The translations under genes were made by a program, and so were the position numbers. From assembly GCA_963971405.1 (NCBI GenBank), contig OZ020486.1:19677419-19741418 (forward strand): DNA of 64,000 nucleotides, read 5' to 3'. A model generated the notes under the pieces. That model was not told where the DNA came from, did not search any database, and saw only the letters and a list, made by a program, of their open reading frames with translations. Source of the stretch: Psococerastis gibbosa. Lineage: Eukaryota > Arthropoda > Insecta > Psocodea > Psocidae. Below, piece after piece: positions 1-12,100 of this stretch (the first letter of the stretch is position 1; each line of letters begins with the position of its first letter).

Positions 1-420
1 CTTTTTTTGTTTGCGAAGTCTTTGAGCTTTCTTCTTCCATGCCTTCCTCACTGTTCTTATTTCTCTTTCAGACAAGTCCTCGGCTAGTTTAATTTTGCCC
101 TCATTCACGCGCTTAGGCGCAGATTCTACCAACGTCAATAGTGATATTAAATGATTTTTACGTGGTAGCAGACATTTTTAGACTGTCTAAAAATGTCTGC
201 TACCACGTCAAAAAACATTTAATATGACTATTGTCGTTGGTGGAATCAGCGCCTTATGATATCTAAGTCTTTCAGCTTTCTTCATTTCCGCATGAAGCTG
301 TGGATTCAGCTTAATTTCTTCTCTTTTCTTCTTCATTCTTAGTCAATTTTTTCCCCTCAGCTTTCTTAAATCTTCCGCAGTTTCTTTTACTTTCATGTCA
401 GTACAGTATTTGAAATAAGA
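1..420 (-). pseudogene. Lys/Arg/Glu-rich coding fragment interrupted by a palindromic MITE
   Basis: Read on the minus strand, the stretches either side of the MITE at 123-246 give charged, helical peptide such as LSEREIRTVRKAWKKKAQRL (1-90) and MKVKETAEDLRKLRG and KLNPQLHAEMKKAERLRYHK (260-400). Frame is lost between pieces: a stop follows RGKN and the MITE breaks the segment. I recall similar basic, repeat-like proteins annotated as uncharacterised in arthropod genomes, but I cannot name a family. It runs off the left edge, so it could also be the tail of a real gene to the left. I infer a decayed coding fragment. Confidence 0.3.
123..246. mobile_element. Palindromic foldback MITE (core ACGTGGTAGCAGACAT)
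   Basis: Near-perfect palindrome centred at about 184. The left arm reads ATTCTACCAACGTCAATAG and the right arm is its inverse (CTATTGTCGTTGGTGGAAT). The inner 16-bp core ACGTGGTAGCAGACAT and its complement face each other across a few bases. There is no coding capacity. The same core recurs in the foldback at 52250-52388 with different outer arms. Confidence 0.8.
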
Positions 421-462
421 AAGCATAGAATCGACATTGCGAAGTGTTTACAGAGCATCCAA

Positions 463-1092
463 CCCCTCCGTGCCTTTACAGTCCCCTCCGTGCAACTACA
501 CTTAGAACGGAGGGGACCAAAAACCATACGAACGGAGGGGACAAATCATGCTTGTTTATTTTTTCAAAGCAACAACTTTTAAGTTAGAATTCTCAGCCGC
601 AAGAATTGAGTTTAACTACGAACCTTTACTATAGTTTTAACAAAAATTGATACATTTTTAATAATATAAATTAATTTAAACATGCACAAAGGGGACGTAT
701 CATGTGAATCGAAATAATTATTAAATATTTACCTGATGAAAATCGGCTTCTAAAATACTCACACAATGAAATAAAAATAGATGCCAGCAAAACAGAAATA
801 AACCTGTCACTTGCTACGTCCAAAGTGGCCAAAGATCAATTTCCGGCCCAATAAAAAATTAAAATTGGCGGGGAAAATGGCTTGCACGGAGGGGACGAAA
901 CTTGTGTAACATGAATTCCACTGATGTTTCTGAAGTGTCACAATTTTTTGTTCAGTATAAGGACCAAACATTGCATTTCATAGCATGTTTCTTCAGTGTT
1001 AAAAAATAAAAAAATGTTTTAGACAATTTATTAAAGGAAATTGATGAGTAGCCAATGGCCCGGAAGGAGTGTGTAATGCGCACGGAGGGGAC
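463..1092. repeat. Cluster of six ACGGAGGGGAC-type motifs in both orientations
   Basis: CCCCTCCGTG occurs at 463-472 and 482-492 (inverted). ACGGAGGGGAC occurs at 507-517, 532-542, 886-896 and 1082-1092 (direct). The surrounding DNA is AT-rich and non-coding in all frames. Short motifs repeated in both orientations resemble transposase-binding subterminal repeats of DNA transposons, but no terminal inverted repeats were found, so function is unknown. Confidence 0.45.
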
Positions 1093-1259
1093 TTTTTAAA
1101 GCCGTTTTGAACAATCTGTATAAAATAATACAAAAATTAACACAAAATTTTTGTCGGATTATGAAGTTTTCATTTCTTTCTCTAAGATAACCACAACATT
1201 ATTATTAAAATGGCATTAATTTTTAATAAAAATTACTAGTAACAGAAAACTGACACTTT

Positions 1260-1940
1260 TTTTAGATTGACCCAGAAAGGTTCCGCAGAAAAATGATTTT
1301 TTAGTCATTTTTCATGAAAATTGAGTTATTTTTATTTTTTTTTTACCCCCAGAAGAAAACTATCAAGGGGCAAGCGACCCCCCGCATTTTGTTAACATTA
1401 ATAACGACTACAACATATGTGAATTTAAAAGACATCGCTGGAGCCGTTTTTAAGAAATAATTTTTTTTAGACGTTTGTTTGGAGTTTTTTGAAAATAACC
1501 CCCCCCCCCCCAAATTGAGTTAGCCAAAAAAAAAAAAATGTCCCGAGGTATGATTTTTGTGAACCTACATACAAAATTTCACCAAAATCGACCAAGTAGT
1601 TTGCCCGGAAATCGACGCACAGACAGACATACATACATACAGACAGACATTTCGTAAAAACCAATTTTTTAGGTTCCCGGGACCTCAAAACGTGTAAATC
1701 CGTTGAAATCTCGGAATCGACAATTTCGACCATAACAAAGCTTTCCTTATACTACGTATAAATTGGAAAGCAATAAAACGGTGGATCTAGCTGGTTAACG
1801 AACTTGATCAAGACATTTGCATGATCCATTTTGTTGCCAAGTTCCATCAAAATCGGATAATATCTACGGAAGTTAGTGTTTTCTAAAATCGATATACATA
1901 ATACACAATACATACAATATATACTACTTTGAACGGGAGT
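1260..1940 (-). repeat. Dispersed repeat family E, longest copy
   Basis: Minus-strand copy of an interspersed element that starts TTGCTTTCCAATTTATACGT (about 1790 reading down). It has a CAGACAGACATACATACATA microsatellite segment near 1618-1650, then a TTTGGTGAAATTTTGTATGT-like segment, a poly-C run (1499-1512) and an ATTTTTCATGAAAAATGACT segment near 1300. Other copies or parts are at 27720-28125 (-), 28940-29320 (+), 35348-35460 (+), 41525-41830 (+) and 43510-43552 (+). It is non-coding and I do not know its class. Confidence 0.65.
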
Positions 1941-3150
1941 GGTTTTAGGCTCAAGGGGTCATGAAATGAAAATATAAGAAGGAATTTTCCGGAAGTCAAA
2001 CGTTGGTCGCCGTCTCAATAAGCAGATAAATCTCGCTACAAACTTCCTTAAAGCAGGGTTCAAAAACATTCGCAGTACGCTTAACAGGGTACTTTAAAAT
2101 ATAATTACCATGGTAAGTGGTTATAGCAAGACATGTCGACTACATAATGGGCAACGTGTTATTGTACAATGAAATAGTAGACATGAAATAAGAAGTTATA
2201 TAGCCTAACCTAATTCTAAGACAGCAGCTTTTATACCAAGCTATAATAATAGTGACGTAAAACAATAAATTAATAACATATAAAATATTGCCATTTCACA
2301 AGGAGAAGTATAGGAAGAAAATGCAGTATTGACCAAAAACAAGATCATATTGAGATTATAAAATTTCATAAATTGTGCGTTGTAGATATTGTGACTAGCG
2401 ACAGTAATAGAGCTAGCTAATCATAATTTAATAATCATTAAGAAATTTTAAAATTTACCCCCCTACTTATTACTACATCATAGGCCTATATGCTGCAGGC
2501 TCGTGCAGGCCTATAGGGTATATTAGAAGTTTGTAGATATTAGTCGAAATGCAGAAAATAAGCGTAGAAATCTTAAATACAACAAAGTTTTTGCATATCC
2601 TCTGTAATTATGAGCATATTTCATGGTTTTTCTCTAACATTCAACAACTTTTAATTAATTTTGAGACAAGTTCTAAATTATAATTAATTCTTATAAGAAA
2701 ATTTGAAATTTGCAAATATTTCATTTTGGAGATAAGTTGATTTTTTTCATACGCCTACAATACAATGCAATAACTGAAATATTAATTATCTCCAAAACTG
2801 TGCATCTTGGAAAGTTCTGCTCGGTCAATTTAAATAATACCTATCGGAAACAACTGAAAAGTTAATGAGATATCCTGAGTTGTGCCATCACAAACGCATC
2901 TTTTATTCATCTCAATATTTCTCACCCTTTCAGAGATTTTTCAAAAACACGATTGGTTATAATATTGTATTTAATGTAAACCTTTTATCTAACATATTGT
3001 TAATTAAAAATTATTTGCCGAAAATTGCGAATGTGGCAGTACAGAGATTTTTCTATTTCATAATTACCTAAAATAAGTCTTATAAGTAACAGTGTCTTTT
3101 CAATGATAAATTTACTAAGAGACTATAAATAATGACTATTATGGAAATAA
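1941..3150. other. Intergenic AT-rich DNA downstream of hexosaminidase D
   Basis: I see no coding region, RNA gene or recognisable repeat here. It lies 3' of the minus-strand gene ending at 3151 and probably includes that gene's 3' UTR. Confidence 0.5.
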
Positions 3151-6100
3151 TTATCGCTTGAGACCCAATAACGAACATGACAGAGACTTTGAGCCAACAC
3201 ATATTTTATCTAGTTCTTTCTTATGTGCTGTGATGCGGTCTAACGGTCTCCTAGGCCAGACTTTCTCAGAGAGCAGTAGTCGCTCCCTGGCCTCCGCTAT
3301 AGAAGTAAGCCGCATTATTGTTGGCGTCACGTTGGTTTCCAGCCATTCATCAGTAGTGTGCATGTCAAAGACGGTGAGTAGTTCGCTCTTTAGCTTTTCT
3401 TGGATGAACAGCAGTTGCATTTTGTAATATTCACTCATGCTTGACGCTTCCTCTGCCTACAAACAAGAAATTAAACAGGTGAAGGCACAGCGACAAGGGC
3501 AAATTGGGGGGGGGGGGGGGGGGACTGTCCCATGATAAGAATAACTGCTATACAATATGTTGATCTTGACTAACATGCCTATGGGATGTGCCTACTACTT
3601 ATTTATCGTTGAAAATTAAGTGACAAACTGTTTCCTTCCCGCCTCTTACATTTTTCTACTCGCTCGGCCCGCTCTTATACCTATTTCTGGATCCGCCTGT
3701 GATGGGGGACCAGTGATGTACGCAATTGTATGAGACAGGCTAGCCATTTTCATTGAGCTAACATATGAATGTCTTAATAAATAATGACACGAGACTCAAG
3801 ATGGTACATGACTAAACCTAAAAGAAGTTGCCCAACCAGAATCGAGAACAACTTTAAATAACAATAAATTTCGTTGAATAAGTTCTCTGGTCAAACTGCT
3901 TACTGCTCGTCTGTAATATACAATATAATGTATATACGACGGCCATATTATTTTTATATCATCGTTAGACCTAGTTCATGGAAATTGAAGTGTTTTCAAA
4001 ACAACAGCTTGTTATGAATTAAAAATAATATTTAACTTACCTAGCATTAAACCATAGATAACATTTGAAGCAAATGTGGTTTTAAATGTATTTTTACCTG
4101 CTCAAATACAATTATTTTTCGATTCAAATTTGAAGACGTCAGGGGAATAACCGGAAAGGTGATCAAAAGTTGATTTTTCTGAAATCGAATTTTAAAGTTT
4201 AAAGTAGCCGTATCTTCCCCTGCATACTGTTTTTTCACACGCCATTTGTGCAGAACCTTACTTGTTTTTCTCCGGTATTGTTAGGCCATTTAAAACTACG
4301 TTAAAAATTGAACAGAATGCCATCATTATCACAATTTCCACCAAAAGTGCACCTTTCCAGTTTTTTCCCTGACGTCTTCATTATTTTATTTTTATTATGG
4401 AATTATACATATACAAGTGTATGTACTTTGGAGTAATTTATTATTTGATATAAAGAACATCAATATATGCGAAATTTAAGTGCCTACATACCCACTGAAA
4501 TGAAACACAGGTGGACGTGGTTTTACCAACAGCCACCCTAATGTACACGGGTCGAGTTAGATCGCCATTCTGTATTAGTAAAATTTATTTTGCTGCCGAC
4601 AGACCTGTCGGAGAGCTACATATAGCAGGCGATAATTTGACAAATATTCGCTGAGGCCAACTTTTTCCTCAACATTCTGAAGTACCAGAAAACTTAATTA
4701 AATGGGTTTAATGGTACTTACGTGAGAAGGATTTGAAAAGTTGTGGATCACATTGTACCAAGAAAACCAGCCACGAGCCACGTCTTTATCCATAAATTTG
4801 ACATCTTGAAGACTGACATAAAGAGAATTGACTAGATAATAGATATTTGACCCCGGGTACAGGCATTTAGCATTAGGCTGGAGTGCGTTCATTATGTCCG
4901 CAGTGCCCCACGCGATGGGGAAGTCACAACTCAGCACTGACGACATTGTATTTACGTCGACCTCTGTAATAAATAATTGCAATAAATAAACAATGTTGTT
5001 TCGGAATGTACATTGCTAGAATATCTTAGGCGCCCATTCCACATACGTACAACGTCAATGAAAATTATGAAATTGAAGGACATTTCAATTTCTCATTGAT
5101 TCCATTCCATATGTTTTTTCAAAAATTGACAATTTTCAATTGAAAATTTTTGAAATTTGTTTGCATTTGTTTCTTGAAATTGCATTTGTTTTCTTCGTCG
5201 CCTTATTATTTAATCCTTATTATAATTTTTATACAGAAATGCTTTCTTTTTAGAGAAATCAATTAAAATAGTTGTACTTGTTGTCGTTGCGCTACTGGGA
5301 TGGGTGTTGTTGACACTCGAAAAAGTAAAACAATTGAAGTCAACCTGAATGTTTTGAAAATTATCGCTTACGTTTCGTTTTAATAAAGAAAAATTGTGAA
5401 CCTTGAATAATTATTTATAGTTTTTAACAAGTGGCGACCGTGACAAAGGACAACCATGGACGGAACGGCAAGTCTTAATCTTAATTGTTTGAGAGAAAAA
5501 AGAGGGGCCTTACGAATGATGGTAACCAAAGCCATTCGAGACGCAGATTTAGCCTATCACGATGGGGAATGGGAAGAATTTCGAATAAAAACCCATACAA
5601 TTGCGATGAAAGGCGAAGAACTAGTTAAATTAGATGAGAATATTGTGAATTTGCTTGCTTCTGATGAGTTAGTGATGGAAGATGATATGATGAGCGAGTA
5701 CGAAAGTGCTACTGGTTACCAAGAAAAGATAAGGAGTTGTTGCTCAAGAGAAGTTAACCCTACTGGATTGTGTAACGGTAATCTTAGTGCGCAATTAAGC
5801 GACGGGGAATGTAATCTAAAACTGCCCAAATTAGAACTAATGAAATTCGATGGGGAACTCAGCCACTGGCTAGGTTGGTGGGCACAGTTCGAGAAAATAG
5901 ACTCGTCTGATTTAGCGGACAGTGACAAGTTTCAGTACCTACTGCAGGCCACAACAGGGAAGGCCCGCGAGCTGGTAGCGGGATTCCCTGCGACTGGATG
6001 TAATTATGATAAGGCCAGGAGTGCCCTAAAGGAACGTTTCGGAAACCACGATATATTAGGTGAGCTATATACTCGTGAACTTTTAGCGCTATGTTTTGCA

Positions 6101-9100
6101 CATTCAAAACAGAAACAAAACATACAAGAGATCCACGACAAGGTGGGGACAACACTCCGGTCGTTTGAAAGCTTAAAGATTGATATGATGGGATGCTCGC
6201 CCATCCTTACACCTCTGGTGGAGAGCACCCTACCAGAGGAAGTTCTCAGAACGTTTCGTCGTTCACTTCCTGTAACTAAACAGTCTTCACACGAAAGGCT
6301 GAAAGAGCTTTTAGATTTCTTAAAGAAAGAAATTGAGACCGAGCAAAGAATTCGATTAGCAGTGCAGGGATTCGAGGAAGAGAACTCTGTTATGATTCCG
6401 TCGGCGCATCTTTTGCATACGTCCGAATTTACTTTAAAGAAATGCGTTTTTTGTGAGATTATAGGACATAAAGGCCCCGATTGTCGCAAATCTGCTTCGA
6501 AAACTATTGATGAGAAGAAATCGATTTTGATGAGAAAGCAGGCCTGTTTTATTTGCACAGGACTTAATCACAAAGCCAACGATTGTGTAGCCAAAGTGTC
6601 TTGCAGGCGATGTTCTGGAAGACATGTGACCACTATGTGCCCTGGACGAGGGCGTCAGACAAAGGAAAAAGAGGATAGGACTGATGATGAAAAGCAGGAA
6701 TATCGCCCAAACACTGCCGTAACACTTACTGCCACGAAAGGCCTTGCGATTCTCCCTACTCTAAAGATTCGAGTAAGGGGCAGATTTGGTCAGATACGAA
6801 CCATTAACGCCCTCTGTGATTCCGCCGCCCAATGGTCATACATGTTGAATTCAGTTGCGGAACGATTGGATCTCATCGTTACAAGGTCAGAAATCATGGC
6901 ACATCAACTCGTTGGTTTGGAGAAGGAGATTTGACTTTTCACGTATTTTGTGACGCAAGCAAGCCTTTCTATGCATGCGTAATTTTCGGTAGACTACAGA
7001 AAGGTGATAACGTTCAAGTCAGTTTTATACAAGCAAAGTCGCGTGTTGCACCCTTAAATACGACGATATCAAGACTAGAACTCATGGCGGCTGTGATCGG
7101 CGTTCGCCTCCTTCGCTCGGTTGGGAAGGCCATACCATGTATATCTCAAAAAATGGTCTTATGGTCTGACTCGACGACGGTCGTACAGTGGATTCACGAA
7201 AACGCGGAATGGTCGGTTTTTGTTCAAAATCGAGTGAAAGAAATTCGAGCAACTGTAGATGCCTCAGAAGTGCGTCATATCCCGGGTAAGTTCAATCCAG
7301 CAGACCTGCCCTCTCGTGGTTGTTCCGCGTCACAATTGCTGCAATGTAAATGGTGGGAGGGTCCGGAGTGGCTTCGGGGAGATCCGAAATTGTGGCCACA
7401 ATCGACTGAAAACTTTGATGAACAAGAGGTGCGTCAGGAACTAAAAAAATCAACTGTAGTCATGAAAACAGTGGTAATAGACAGTCCAATTGAATGGTGC
7501 AAAAGGTTCTCAAGTTACGAGAAGATTGTACGTATAACTGCCTGGATGAAAAGGTTTTATAATAATGTGCAACGCAAGTTGAACTGTACAATCAGAAAGA
7601 AAGAACTCACTGTTGAAGAAATGGTTGATGCAGAGAACTTGTTATTAAAGTTGATACAACGTCAATTCAGCGGGCCAGAAGATGAAAGTCTTGCGGCAAT
7701 TAATACTTATGAAGAAGACGGATTAATCAAACTAAAGACCAGAATTACTTTGAGGCAAGATGTTGACAGTTTTAAACTCCCTATTGTTTTGCCAGGGCAT
7801 CATTTTCTTGTCAAGCGTTTAATTGAGAAGGAACATCAAAAGGCACACATGGGTACTCACTCCTTGATTTGTAAGTTACGTGAACGATTCTGGATTTTAT
7901 CTGTTCGAAAACAGGTTAGAGATGTTGTTCGTCAATGTGTGACATGCCGAAGACACCATTCCAAGCCGTTGGAAAGACCCATACCACCTTTACCTGAAAA
8001 TAGAGTAAGGGACGCTGCTCCTTTTGAAATCACCGGCATAGATTTTGCAGGACCTTTAATTTTGAGCACAGGAGAGAAATGCTGGATTTGTCTTTTCACA
8101 TGCGCTGTCGTCAGAGCCGTGCATCTTGAACTCTGTTTAGAATTATCTACTTCGTGTTTTCTTCAAGCGCTGAGGCGTTTTGTGGCTCGAAGAGGAAAAT
8201 GCAGTGTCATTTATAGTGATAATGGAACAAATTTCGTAGGCGCAGCAAACCTGTTTTCTAGCGAAGATGTGAGTAAATATGCCCTAAATGAAAGGATCAA
8301 GTGGATTTTTTCGGCTCCCTGCGCACCCTGGTGGGGAGGATGGTGGGAAAGGCTAGTTGGCCTTACAAAACAAGTTTTGCGGAAGGTGATGGGAAATGCT
8401 TCTTTAAACTTTCACGAACTCTCCACACTACTTTGTGAAGCGGAAGCAGTCATAAATGATCGACCCCTGACCGGTTTGGACGTTTCTGCGGATGTTGTAG
8501 CTCTTACTCCGTCATTTTTCTTACGAGAGCAGAGAGGAGAAGGGATACCTCAACTTGAAGAGAATAACGCCTTAATGCTCAAACGACGAGAGCGCCATCT
8601 TCAGAAAATTAGAGATGACTTTCGACAGCGTTTCCGAAGTGAATATATTGGATATCTGAAGGCACCCAGACCGAAGAGAGCTGTGGGAGAAATAAGAGTG
8701 GGAGATCTTGTGCTTCTTGGCTCTGACTTGAAACGCCTGATGTGACCGATAGCAAGAGTTGAAGAAATATTCCCTGGGAGGGATGGGGTCGTACGTACGG
8801 CCCGAGTGCGCACGGCGAAGGGGACGTTCTTAAGACCCATTCAGTTACTCTTCCCGCTTGAAATGCGATACGGCGGGGATGAAGATGCGGAAAAGAAGAC
8901 AGAAGACAGAATACTACAACCGGAGGATGAATCTACTCAGAAGGAAGAAGTTATGCCTGACCCCCGTCCCACAGTGACCCGCAGAGGACGTGTGGTTTGC
9001 CTGCCGGCCCGATTACGTTAAAGCGGAAAGAAGATACCTTCTTTCGGTGGGAGGATGTCGTTGCGCTACTGGGATGGGTGTTGTTGACATTCGAAAAAAT

Positions 9101-12100
9101 AAAACAATTGAAGTCAACCTGAATGTTTTGAAAATTATCGCTTACGTTTCGTTTTAATAAAGAAAAATTGTGAACCTTGAATAATTATTTATAGTTTTTA
9201 ACACTTGTCATATCACATGACGCCATTTTTAATTTTAGATTGTTTGTTTCATTGTTTGTGATTTTACTCTATTATCAATTGATCATTGATCAATTTTAAC
9301 AATGGCATAGAGTAAAATTGAAATGTCCTTCAATTTCATAATTTTCATTGACGTTGTACGTATGTGGAATGGGCGCCCTAAAAATAACCACAAGTAATTT
9401 TCGGTATTCCAGAATTAAGAGGCAATCGGACACCGGTTCACAACATAGACAGTTTCAAATTTCTTTTTCCTATATGGTGTTACGATATAATTAATGAATC
9501 AAATTTTTGTTAATGCCTTGAAACTGTATTTAAATTGCACCCCAACACACCATACTTGGGCAGCCCTACAGTTCGTTTCTTTTTCAATAAAATCCTATTT
9601 GACATGAAATATTGATCGTAGAGTCATAAACGAGATGTTATAAAGTAAAATAAATTCTCTTTTTAATTTTCATACAGAGCATGTGGCCGTCATCAACACT
9701 AAATGGCTATAGTTTTGGAATTCCTTCGCCCTGACATCCTCAGTGTCCGTTATTTTTTACAAATCAAGTTCGCTCATTTCGGTCGATCGGAGCATTGCGT
9801 GCATTTGTCCTACTTTATGACATCTCATTTATATCTAGATACAAAAGATTACTAATGCTACTAATGATACAATTATATTATTTTTATACCTTTGCCTTCC
9901 AGGTATTGGAGACACATGGTCACACTCGGGATGGCGACCGGCAATAGTTCACAAAGGATTGCAAAATGATCATAACGCTGCCAGCCAGTGAGTGCGATTC
10001 CTTTGAAATTGATGAGATTGTGCCAGCGATCAACCACTTCCATCCATGAGACGTGGTTCTCCACGTGAAGCCTTACGTCAGTAATCATGCTGTCAGGACC
10101 TGAAGCCCCTGAACAAACATACGAGGAAGGTCACAGTTCAAAATGCACAAATTGTTGGATAATAATAATATCTAATCATAATAATGATCATAATAAGGAA
10201 GTCTAAATGAAAGGTAGGAGGTTTTTATAACTTAATTATTGAGCTGAAATAAAGGAAATGGCAAAGGTGGTCAAATAAAATATGACTGAGTTTATAGGGT
10301 TTCAACATAATAAAAAGAAAATTGCAACAAATGATGAACAAATGTGCAATCCAGCAGGCAGGGCTGACGACAGAACTGACGCACACTTGACCTTGCAATT
10401 GTAATAGATTTATTATTTCATTACGATTGTAATTAGCTTATGGCGAGAACCTTCAAGCTTAATCTCAGTCACAATTTATTGTCGCTTCATTTTTCACTCT
10501 GTGGATACCCATCTTACCCGCCTGGGTTTAATTTTTCTAATGTCTGCACCACAGATATAAAATAGAATAGACGGCACCTAGACATAAGCTAAGTAAGGCT
10601 AATAGCTGTGAAACGTAAGGGGAAATGGCAAAGGAGGCGATTCCACGTCGTAGGGATGCAACATAAAAAAGAAAATAGTGACAGAGGAAAACAAATGAAC
10701 AATAAACCGGCGCAATAAGTATCTGTGCACTTGAATCATAATCTAAACAGCTCGATTAGGACTATATTAGGCTTATGGCGAGAACCACCCGCTTACACGG
10801 GGAAATGGGAAATTACCGAGGAATTGTTGAGTGACTGAGCTTCGGATGTCCGCCTGATCTGCACATGTAGCTACAACAGTAGGCGCGTTAATATTTGTAA
10901 TGCCGAATGCCATAATATATTATAGACTATGTTATTTATATCTCACCTCAATTCAAACGATTGTACACTTAATTTAACCAAAACCAAAGTGTTCCACAAA
11001 CATTTCTATAACAAATTAATGCTTACCTTTGAAAGCACTTGCAATCCATATATTCTTAAAAAGTCTAGCATATTTATCTAAGATAGCATCTGTAATATAT
11101 TCAGAGACTGCTTGAGTGTATTTCCAGACCATTATGTCGGTGTATTTTGCAACTTCAAACTCTTCAATTAAATCCTCACTTAAAGTCCTGAGTTCATCAT
11201 CCCAGATAATGGGTCTTATGTGCGGATATTTGCGTCTGATATATGATGTGACATTGCGAAGATGTGATAGAAACAACTGCTCCTTGGACCAACCACGTTC
11301 TTCCATAGTGCGAGAACATCGATCGCAACGCCCTATGTGGTAAACTTCATCACTACCAATGTGCAAATGGGCTATGCCCGGGTGTAATTGAATAACTTGG
11401 TCAATCATGGTAAAAATCAAAGAAGGTGTTTTGTTGTGAGTTGGGCAGATCACCTGTGGATACCTGAAACAAAAAAAAACATTTTAAGAATCAATAGGCA
11501 CATGTTAAGACTATATTTCTTATATAAAACACAAGTTAACTTGTAAACGTTTAAAATAATAATAATTGCATACTACTAAGCCAAGGCTTACACAATATGA
11601 AAAACTGACGATCTGGCTGCTTTTAAGGTCAAATATCTACCGTGTATCCGAAAACCGTAAGTGAAAAGATTTAGGGGACGGTGAAAAACATAACTGGCTA
11701 ACAGTAATGGGCATCTTACCATAACATAGCTTGGCCCATTTCCGACATTCCACCCATTCCCCTTGACGAAGCCTAAAACTGGGATTATTCGCCTAGTCTA
11801 TATCTCAGTTAACAATGGCTGACCTGTTTTGAACTTGAACTTGTGCTCTTCAATAACCTTCTGCTACAAAGGTAGAGCCATTGTTTGCAACTGTTTTAGG
11901 CGAAGTGAAGTGCAAGTGGAATTTTCCGGATTTACATAGATAAACTACTATTCAATTTAAAGCGCTATTATTAATGCTGGATGAAGTTGTTGAAGCAATC
12001 TTCTTGTCCTACCTATCTACATTACTGTGGTACAGATTGCTTAATGTCGGTCTTCTATATTTAAATAAAGTGTGACTACACAATTTTTCACTTACAACGG

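Larger units (their letters stand above)
5282..9203 (+). mobile_element. BEL/Pao LTR retrotransposon lacking reverse transcriptase
   Basis: The 148-bp LTRs are at 5282-5429 and 9056-9203, both TG...CA. They differ at only two positions that I can see (CACTCG/CATTCG and AAGTAAAAC/AATAAAAC). The 5-bp target duplication CTTGT is present at 5277-5281 and 9204-9208. A primer-binding site and polypurine tract are in place. The interior encodes a BEL-type Gag with two zinc knuckles and the start of protease, then jumps directly to RNase H and integrase. No RT palm motif lies between, so the element is 3.9 kb and carries an internal deletion near 6915-6940. Domain order otherwise fits BEL/Pao. Confidence 0.9.
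5029..9378. mobile_element. TIR DNA element (MITE) split by a BEL retrotransposon
   Basis: The left end 5029-5091 starts GGCGCCCATTCCACATACGT and is matched by the inverted right end 9315-9378, giving about 63 bp of nearly perfect TIR. TA dinucleotides flank both ends (TTA left, CTA right), suggesting a TA target. Removing the BEL insertion leaves a MITE of roughly 420 bp with no coding capacity. It lies in intron 4 of the hexosaminidase D gene, so it had landed there before BEL inserted into it. Confidence 0.8.

Noticed and set aside
1467..1733. 88-codon minus-strand open frame
   Set aside because: It lies entirely in repeat E, is driven by the CATACATACAGACAGA microsatellite and a C run, and has no protein-like composition.
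5716..6625. Several overlapping antisense frames of 60-184 codons
   Set aside because: They are shadows of the BEL Gag frame on the other strand.
6832..6930. ATG at 6832 as the start of a separate pol protein
   Set aside because: The codons before about 6925 are out-of-frame Gag/protease sequence. The pol frame is joined there by deletion, not by a real start codon.
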